Shown: positions 1 through 4,560 of the stretch, in pieces
Position numbering within the stretch: position 1 is the first letter of the stretch
Layout of the letters: the number at the start of each line of letters is the position of its first letter
Assembly: GCA_937960895.1 (NCBI GenBank)
Contig: CALCJD010000125.1
Span: 1 to 5,765, forward strand
DNA length: 5,765 bases
Direction of reading: 5' to 3'
Source of the DNA: an uncultured Spartobacteria bacterium
Lineage (GTDB): Bacteria; Verrucomicrobiota; Verrucomicrobiia; Chthoniobacterales; Terrimicrobiaceae
Translations under genes and position numbers: made by a program
Notes under the pieces: generated by a model
What the model was told of the DNA's origin: nothing
Database searches by the model: none
What the model saw: the letters and a program-made list of their open reading frames with translations, nothing else

Positions 1-505
1 CGGCCAGATAGCCCCCCGCCGAGTGGCCGCCCACATAAACCTTCGGCCGGATTTTCCATTCGTCCGCATGATCCACCGCCCAGCGTACGGCACGCGCGGC
101 GTCCCGAACATAAGCCGGGAAGGTGACCCGCGGGCTCAGCCGGTAGCCGGGGACGATGACCGCCACGCCGCTTTCCGCCAGGCTCCTCGCCGCCGCGACG
201 GTCCCCCCCGAGGTGCGGGAGCCGCCTTTCAGCCCGCCGCCGTGAAACCAGACGAGCAGCGGGGTGTCCGGATGAACATCCTTCGGCAGATAAACATCCA
301 GCCGGCATTGCTCCTCTTCATAGGCATCCCCGGGGGACGACACATAGGAAAGGTCCTTCTGCACGGCGATTTCCCGGGGTGCCGGAGGGGTGTCCTGGGC
401 CCCAAGCGGAAGCGCGGCGGCAAGGAGGGTCAGGATGGCAACCGCCCGGCGTTCGCGGAACGGTCGCAGCCCGGGAGCGAGGGGAGGACGGGGCGCGGAT
501 TTCAT
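1..505 (-). CDS. Secreted alpha/beta-hydrolase (esterase/lipase, HGGG type), C-terminus cut by window edge
   Basis: This is the N-terminal 168 residues of a serine hydrolase of the BD-FAE/hormone-sensitive-lipase-like group, which hydrolyses carboxylic ester bonds; in polysaccharide loci such enzymes often deacylate sugars. Visible signs are the oxyanion-hole motif H88-G-G-G91 following L-L-V-W-F, the strand V-I-V-P-G-Y-R-L-S-P (117-125), and the nucleophile elbow G160-H-S162-A-G-G, with S162 as the expected nucleophile. The Asp and His of the triad lie beyond the left edge. The N-terminus resembles a signal peptide: an Arg-rich segment R17-E-R-R20, a hydrophobic run at 21-34, and possible cleavage after G-A-Q (35-37), so export is likely. 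The start at 505 is chosen because it gives this signal peptide. An in-frame ATG at 586 would add 27 Pro-rich residues. No clear Shine-Dalgarno is seen. It is divergent from the oxidoreductase gene. The family is secure, the substrate unknown. Confidence 0.9.
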   Translation of the reverse strand, partial: MKSAPRPPLAPGLRPFRERRAVAILTLLAAALPLGAQDTPPAPREIAVQKDLSYVSSPGDAYEEEQCRLDVYLPKDVHPDTPLLVWFHGGGLKGGSRTSGGTVAAARSLAESGVAVIVPGYRLSPRVTFPAYVRDAARAVRWAVDHADEWKIRPKVYVGGHSAGGYLA

Positions 506-604
506 GAAAGGCGGAGGGGGTTCGCGCCGCGCAGTCGGCGGAGGACCGACAGGGGTCCAATGGGTCGGCGGCAGGGATTTGTCCATTTGATAAATTGAAA
601 AATA

Positions 605-619
605 TTGCATCTTTTGCAA
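605..619. promoter_or_regulatory. Inverted repeat TTGCA-N5-TGCAA, possible operator
   Basis: A perfect 5-base inverted repeat with a 5-base spacer lies in the AT-rich core of the divergent promoter. Dyads of this size are typical of LacI-family binding sites, and a LacI-family gene lies about 1.3 kb downstream. The same TTGCAA word recurs ahead of the beta-helix gene. Assignment to that regulator is inference. Confidence 0.35.
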
Positions 620-631
620 AAATAAATCAAA

Positions 632-649
632 ATGATTGCAAATGATTGA
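632..649. promoter_or_regulatory. ATTGCAAA word inside a 10-base-period ATGATTG repeat
   Basis: ATGATTG occurs at 632-638 and 642-648, so both copies face the same side of the helix, with TTGCAA (636-641) between and overlapping them. TTGCAA followed by TGATTGA (643-649) is also found at 3101-3118 ahead of the beta-helix gene, although there with a longer gap. This could be a regulator-binding site; the evidence is repetition only. Confidence 0.3.
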
Positions 650-688
650 TCCTGTTCGTGGTCTTCCGAGGGACATGCCGGGTCCGGC

Positions 689-695
689 AAGGAGG
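689..695 (+). promoter_or_regulatory. Strong Shine-Dalgarno AAGGAGG ahead of the oxidoreductase
   Basis: AAGGAGG is the best ribosome-binding-site match in the window. It continues into a run of seven G (694-700). The GTG at 710 starts 14 bases after its end, a little far but usable. It supports a start close to 710 rather than at the out-of-frame ATG at 675, which lies before it. Confidence 0.5.
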
Positions 696-709
696 GGGGG
701 CGTCCGTCG

Positions 710-1859
710 GTGGCCTTGGTCGGGATTTCCGGATATGGTCGGGTGTACCTTCGGTGGCTGGAGGCGATGGTGGCCCGGAGGCGTCTTCGTTTGGAGGCGG
801 CCGTGGTGATCAATCCCGAGGAGGAACGGGAGGCGTGCGAGCGGCTTCGGGCGCAGGGGGTGAAGTTGTTCCGGGACTGGCGCGAGCTGGAGTCCCTGGC
901 GGGGTGCCTGGATTTGTGCATGGTTCCCACCCCGATTCATTTGCACGCGGAGATCGCCGTGGCGGCGCTGGAGGGCGAATGTACTGGTGGAAAAACCCCT
1001 GGCCGCCAGCCTGGCCCAGGCGCGGGAAATTCAGGCGGCGGAAGTCCGCACCGGCCGGTGGGTGGCGGTGGGGTATCAGGATTTTTACGCGCCCTCCACG
1101 CGGGAGATTGCCCGTCAGCTGGCCGCGGGGCGTATCGGAAGAATCCGCGAGGTGCGCTGGCTCGGACTCTGGCCGCGCTCGGCGGAATATTATCGGCGCA
1201 ATCGCTGGGCCGGACGGCGTTCCCTGGACGGACGGCCCGTGCGCGATTCGCCGCTGAACAACGCCATGGCGCATTATCTGAATCTGGCCCTCTTCTGGGC
1301 CGGGGCCGGGCGGGAGACTCCGGTGCAGGTGCGGAGTGTCGAGGCGGAGCTTTTCCGGTGTTATCCCATTGAGAATTTTGACACGGCGGTGGCCCGCTTT
1401 CACACCGCGGACGGCGTTCTGATCCACGCCGCGGTGTCCCATTGCTGCGAGGAAAACCGTCCCATTCGCATCCAGGTTCTGGGGGATGAGGGGGAAATGG
1501 TCTGGACCCATCGCGGCGAGGCCCTCTGGAAGTCCGGGGCGGGGACGCTGGAGCGGACGAAACTGTCCGAGGACGAGGTGGGCGCCATGTTTGCCGCCGT
1601 ATTGGCGCGCCTGCGGGACCCGCAGACGCCGGTTTGCACCTCGTCCATGGCCATTCCCCAGGTGGAGGCCATCGAAGCCCTGCCGGATGAGGTCCGGGAG
1701 ATTGCGCCGGCCTGGCTGGACGGTTCCTCGCAAAGCGGCGAGCTCCGTCTGGCGGTCAGGGGGATCGCCGCCGATCTGGAGCTGTGCCTGGCCCGGGGCG
1801 CCCTGCCGACGGAATTGGGACTGGCCTGGGCCGGTTCCGCGACTTATCTGGCCGCCTAG
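710..1859 (+). pseudogene. Gfo/Idh/MocA-family oxidoreductase, frameshifted near 974-980
   Basis: Members are NAD(P)-dependent sugar or inositol dehydrogenases and related enzymes, normally cytoplasmic. The first part, from GTG 710, has the Rossmann motif V4-G-I-S-G-Y-G10 and the M71-V-P-T-P-I-H-L-H-A-E segment that ends the nucleotide-binding core, reading to A-A-L-E-G at about 974. The family hallmark V-L-V-E-K-P then appears in a different frame (981-998), followed by V-G-Y-Q-D-F-Y and by N-N-A-M-A-H-Y-L, where the His (codon 1272-1274) fits the usual active-site position, and on to the TAG at 1857-1859. Joined, the product is about 382 residues, normal for the family. Unshifted, the first frame runs to a stop at 1372 with junk sequence. 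The second half has a good but secondary GTG at 987, which would lack the Rossmann core. A sequencing or assembly error and a genuine inactivating deletion are both possible. The exact substrate is unknown. Confidence 0.85.
971..983 (+). other. Frameshift site in the oxidoreductase gene
   Basis: Reading from 710 gives GAG GGC GAA TGT here, while the continuation in the other frame reads GCG AAT GTA (975-983), encoding A-N-V followed by L-V-E-K-P. The family consensus A-L-E-A-G-x-x-V-L-x-E-K-P predicts about three residues (9 bases) between the Glu codon and the Asn codon, but only four bases (GGCG) are present. A loss of five bases in a GC-repetitive stretch would explain it; a single inserted base would restore the frame almost as well. 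Confidence 0.75.
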
Positions 1860-1934
1860 ATCCGGGGCTCCCATTCGGGTTCCCGTCCGAAATTTGCGCG
1901 TTGCATGCCGGGGGAAAATCGGGAAAAATCGCTC

Positions 1935-2981
1935 ATGGCCCGTTCCAACCGAGTCACCTTGGACACCATCAGCCGCGCGTTGAACATTTCAACCAGTTCC
2001 GTTTCGCGCGCTCTTCGCAACGATCCGCTCGTTCACCCGGAAACCCGTGCCCAGGTCAACGCCACGGCCATGCGTCTGGGATACCAGGGACGCTCCCGCC
2101 GCGGCCCCCAGGTGTCCGTCAAACAGCGCACCATCGGCGTGCTTTTTGCCGCCAGTTCCATGAGCGATGTGAAGAGTCACTCGCTGACCATGTCCTACCT
2201 GCAGGGTCTGACCGCCGAGGCGGGACGGTTGAATGTGACGCTGAACATCCATGCCGCCGAGGAATTCGGGCAAAACGGGGTGCCGCCCGAGCACCTCGAC
2301 ACCGATGTCTGGGTTCTGAGCGGACAGCACAGCGCCGAGCGGGTGGCGAAACTCGCGTCCGTGGCTCCGGTGATCAGTTTTGTCCGCGCCTACCCCGGAG
2401 TGACCCACGATCTGGTGGCCACCGATGACGTTTCCGGCATTTCCCAATTGGTCGCCCACCTGGCCCAGCTCGGTCACCGCCGCTGTGTCTGGGCGGGTTT
2501 TGATGCGCAGAGTTCCTTTGTGCGCGTCCGCCTGGCCGGCTTTCTCGAGGGCGTGGTCTCCGCGGGACTCGACCTGTCCGAGCAGGTCCTGCTGGGCAAC
2601 ATTTTCACCGAGGGAAAACTCACCCGGCCCGAGCCGCTGATCGGGGCCATCCGGGACGGCGCCACCGCCGTGGTGGCGGTGTCGGACCACGCCGCCTTCG
2701 AGGTGAGCGAGGCGCTGGAGGCCGCCGGATTTTCCATTCCGGAGGATGTCAGTCTGACCGGTTTCGACGCCATCGGTGAACCCGGCCGCCGCGCCGCCCA
2801 TTTCACCTCGTTTGACCCCAACTTTGTGGAGATGGGCCGTTCCGCCGCCCGCCTCGCGGTCTGGCGCCTGGAAAACCCCTCCGCCGCCTCGGTCAAACTC
2901 GTCGTTCGCGGCCGCATGCTGGAGGGTATCACCACCGCCGCGCCCCGCCGCGGAAAATCCGTCCCCAAACGCAAGCGCTGA
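1935..2981 (+). CDS. LacI-family transcriptional regulator
   Basis: A 348-residue DNA-binding regulator of the usual LacI length. The helix-turn-helix is at the N-terminus: V7-T-L-D-T-I-S-R-A-L-N-I-S-T-S-S-V-S-R25-A-L-R-N, then the helix ending in L48-G-Y50. Positions matching LacI Tyr17/Gln18/Arg22 are T20, S21 and R25. The periplasmic-binding-protein-like effector domain begins at T66-I-G-V and shows V-A-T-D-D-V-S-G, the H-L-A-Q-L-G-H-R-R strand-turn, and near the end V-S-D-H-A-A-F followed by I-P-E-D-V-S-L-T-G-F-D, all family hallmarks. The hinge (51-61) is atypical. The tail is basic (R-R-G-K-S-V-P-K-R-K-R). I prefer ATG 1935, giving M-A-R-S-N-R-V-T-L, over ATG 1905, which adds ten residues unlike the family; neither has a clear ribosome-binding site. 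It lies 75 bases after the oxidoreductase and probably controls the neighbouring sugar genes; the effector is not predictable. Confidence 0.95.
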   Translation: MARSNRVTLDTISRALNISTSSVSRALRNDPLVHPETRAQVNATAMRLGYQGRSRRGPQVSVKQRTIGVLFAASSMSDVKSHSLTMSYLQGLTAEAGRLNVTLNIHAAEEFGQNGVPPEHLDTDVWVLSGQHSAERVAKLASVAPVISFVRAYPGVTHDLVATDDVSGISQLVAHLAQLGHRRCVWAGFDAQSSFVRVRLAGFLEGVVSAGLDLSEQVLLGNIFTEGKLTRPEPLIGAIRDGATAVVAVSDHAAFEVSEALEAAGFSIPEDVSLTGFDAIGEPGRRAAHFTSFDPNFVEMGRSAARLAVWRLENPSAASVKLVVRGRMLEGITTAAPRRGKSVPKRKR

Positions 2982-3099
2982 TTGCGCCGTTCCTCCGCCG
3001 GGTCACGCCATGCCGTCCCGGGCCGCCTCGGAACAGGGCGACCGGAAGCGTGGTCCAATCGGTCGTCCGACCTGCTCAGGACATTTTGGTTTGCCGATG

Positions 3100-3138
3100 T
3101 TTGCAATAAATTGATTGACCAATTAAAGTTGCTGCAAT
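3100..3138. promoter_or_regulatory. Operator-like repeats overlapping the beta-helix promoter
   Basis: Within the AT-rich segment are TTTGCAAT (3100-3107), the exact reverse complement of the ATTGCAAA at 635-642; the dyad AATTG-N6-CAATT (3109-3124); TGATTGA (3112-3118), also present at 643-649; and the palindrome TTGC-T-GCAA (3129-3137). They cover the candidate -35 to +1 interval, where a bound repressor would block transcription. The LacI protein encoded just upstream is the obvious candidate to bind, by inference. Confidence 0.35.
3101..3129 (+). promoter_or_regulatory. Candidate promoter TTGCAA-N17-TAAAGT
   Basis: TTGCAA at 3101-3106 matches the -35 consensus at four of six positions, and TAAAGT at 3124-3129 matches the -10 consensus at four of six, with an ideal 17-base spacer. 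This places a transcription start near 3136 and gives a short leader of about 36 bases to the ATG at 3172. The match is modest but the AT-rich setting and the spacing support it. Confidence 0.4.
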
Positions 3139-3171
3139 TTTGTTCCGCGAACCCTGGAGTTTTTTTCCGCG

Positions 3172-4560
3172 ATGAATTTCCTTTCCCGTCTTCGCCCTGC
3201 CGGTTGCGCGGTCGTTCTGGTTTTTCTTCCGACCCTCCGTCTGGCGGCCGCGGATGCCCACATTTTGCCCGAGGGGGCGGGGACGAAGGACGGTTCGAGT
3301 TGGGAAAATGCGAGACCGGGGACGGTGGGGGATTTTCAGGCGGCCTGGGAGGCGTTGACTCCCGGGGACACGCTGCATGTCGGCAGCGGGACGTATGCGG
3401 AAATTGCGCTCGCCGTTTCCCACGGGGGCGCGGCCCGGAATCCCGTCCGGCTCAAGGGGGTGGACCTCGGGGGAGGACCGCCGAAATTTGTCAGTTCCTT
3501 TGACCGGAACAATCCGGGCTCCACGGGCAAGGTCTTTTTCCAGGCGGCCCCCGGGGTTTCCTGGTTTGAAATCGAGGGGTTGAAACTCGAGAACTACCAG
3601 ACGGGGTTTCGCTTCCCCGGCAGGAACACAAACATCCGCATCGCGAACATCGGCATGGAGTCGTTCCGGGAGGGGCTGCGCAGCGAAAGCAGTCCGTCGT
3701 CGGGCGCGCTGTCCGAGTGGTGTCACAACGTGATTGTGGAGGACTGCCGGTTTGTGAATTTCACCAAGCGGGCCATCCGGCTGCAGGGCGGCAATTGTCA
3801 TTGGACAATCCGGCGCTGTTTCGCCGACGCCGGCGGACGCGAGTGGTTTACGGAGCCCTTTGCCATCTGTTTTCAGGTGGTGGGGGACGATGCCAAACGT
3901 AAGGCGAAGCAGGGCGGCGCCCACGATCACCACATCACCTTTGCCGACTGCGTGGCGCTGAACACCTATCACGAGAAATCGGGCGGCTACTGGAACGGGG
4001 ATGGATTTTGCGCGGAACGCGGGACGAGCCATCTGCGGTACGAGCGGTGTTATGCCGCGGGGCACACCGATGCCGGCTGGGACGACAAGTCCGAGGGGCC
4101 GCAGCTTGTCGATTGCATCGCCGTGGATAACAAACGCAATTATCGCTTCTGGGGAAGGGACGTCACGCTGTCCAACTGCGTGAGCGCGTTCGCCCGCAAG
4201 CGCGGCGGCCGGGGCGGGGCGACGGGGTTGTGGTCCGGGGGCGAAGTGGAGGCGGTGGATTGCACCTTCTTCGATGATGACGGTCCGCCGTTCTCCGTTG
4301 ACGGGGAGAAACCGGACTCCCGCATTTCCCTGAAGAACTGCCTGGTGGTTTCCGTCCCCCCGGCCGGGGAGGTGCGCAAGATTCCGGGCCTTCGACTGAC
4401 CGACTGTGTGATCGTGAGCAGGGACGATCCGACCAACGACCCGCAAATTCCGGCGCAACGCTCCACGGAACGCGACGCCGGGCCCGCCGCCTACGACAGC
4501 GCCCGGTTCGGCACGTCCAAGGGCTTTCACAGTTCGCGAATGACGAAAGCTTCCCGGTGA
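3172..4560 (+). CDS. Secreted right-handed parallel beta-helix protein, distantly PL9 (pectate lyase)-like
   Basis: A 462-residue protein with a signal peptide: R6-L-R8, hydrophobic 11-22, and likely cleavage near L-A-A-A (24-27). Residues 28-75 have the opening typical of extracellular beta-helix enzymes (I-L-P-E-G-A-G-T-K-D-G-S-S-W-E-N-A, then G-D-T-L-H-V-G-S-G-T-Y). From about 130 to 415 come repeated coils of the form x-x-D/N-C-x-x-x, with Cys at 192, 216, 260, 293, 315, 336, 364, 390 and 412. The stretch W274-N-G-D277-G-F, then D300-A-G-W-D304, then N323-Y-R-F-W-G resembles the calcium-binding and catalytic region of PL9 pectate lyases (D-G-F; D-D-G-W-D; N-G-F-K), but the second Asp is Ala301 and no Lys is seen at the catalytic-base position. 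It may be a lyase of altered chemistry, another polysaccharide enzyme, or non-catalytic. The ATG follows GGAG by 12 bases. It ends in TGATG, overlapping the GH172 gene. Confidence 0.85.
   Translation: MNFLSRLRPAGCAVVLVFLPTLRLAAADAHILPEGAGTKDGSSWENARPGTVGDFQAAWEALTPGDTLHVGSGTYAEIALAVSHGGAARNPVRLKGVDLGGGPPKFVSSFDRNNPGSTGKVFFQAAPGVSWFEIEGLKLENYQTGFRFPGRNTNIRIANIGMESFREGLRSESSPSSGALSEWCHNVIVEDCRFVNFTKRAIRLQGGNCHWTIRRCFADAGGREWFTEPFAICFQVVGDDAKRKAKQGGAHDHHITFADCVALNTYHEKSGGYWNGDGFCAERGTSHLRYERCYAAGHTDAGWDDKSEGPQLVDCIAVDNKRNYRFWGRDVTLSNCVSAFARKRGGRGGATGLWSGGEVEAVDCTFFDDDGPPFSVDGEKPDSRISLKNCLVVSVPPAGEVRKIPGLRLTDCVIVSRDDPTNDPQIPAQRSTERDAGPAAYDSARFGTSKGFHSSRMTKASR

Larger units (their letters stand above)
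506..709. promoter_or_regulatory. Divergent intergenic region with AT-rich core between esterase and oxidoreductase
   Basis: This 204-base gap separates two divergent genes. The stretch of about 586-650 is strikingly AT-rich against a GC-rich background, as expected of a shared promoter. It contains TTGCA-N5-TGCAA at 605-619, ATTGCAAA at 635-642, and two copies of ATGATTG (632-638 and 642-648) ten bases apart. I could not pick a convincing -35/-10 pair for either direction. TTGCAT (605-610), 17 bases, CAAAAT (628-633) is a weak plus-strand candidate. The 651-709 part is GC-rich leader for the oxidoreductase and carries a strong purine tract. No small gene is visible here. Confidence 0.6.
2982..3171. 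promoter_or_regulatory. Intergenic region and promoter zone upstream of the beta-helix gene
   Basis: The first 100 bases are GC-rich and carry only a short GGTCG-TC-CGACC dyad (3061-3072) without a T-run, so no convincing terminator for the LacI gene is present. From about 3081 to 3145 the sequence becomes AT-rich, marking the likely promoter of the beta-helix/GH172 pair. GGAG (3156-3159) precedes the ATG at 3172 by 12 bases and is the probable ribosome-binding site; a T7 run (3160-3166) lies between them. Confidence 0.55.

Noticed and set aside
646..1257. Plus-strand open frame spanning the oxidoreductase start
   Set aside because: Its translation is Gly/Arg-rich and matches neither half of the oxidoreductase; it is the third, non-coding frame.
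810..1874. Long open frame on the minus strand (about 354 codons)
   Set aside because: Antisense to the oxidoreductase; low-complexity Arg/Pro/Gly translation. It stays open across the frameshift only because stops are rare in GC-rich DNA.
1876..1885. CGGG-TT-CCCG dyad between oxidoreductase and LacI as a terminator
   Set aside because: Four-base stem with a two-base loop and no T-run; expected by chance in this GC-rich spacer.
1905..1934. ATG 1905 as the LacI start
   Set aside because: It adds ten residues not typical of the family ahead of the standard M-A-R-S-N-R-V-T-L N-terminus and has no better ribosome-binding site.
1989..2801. Open frame on the minus strand inside the LacI gene
   Set aside because: Gly/His-rich translation without motifs, opposite an unmistakable LacI-family protein.
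3061..3072. GGTCG-TC-CGACC dyad as a terminator of the LacI gene
   Set aside because: The loop is too short, the stem weak, and no T-run follows.
3076..4530. Long open frame on the minus strand (about 484 codons)
   Set aside because: It lies opposite the beta-helix gene; its translation is rich in Arg, Pro and Gly with no recognisable motif, whereas the plus strand encodes a clear signal peptide and repeated helix coils. It is a GC-rich shadow frame.
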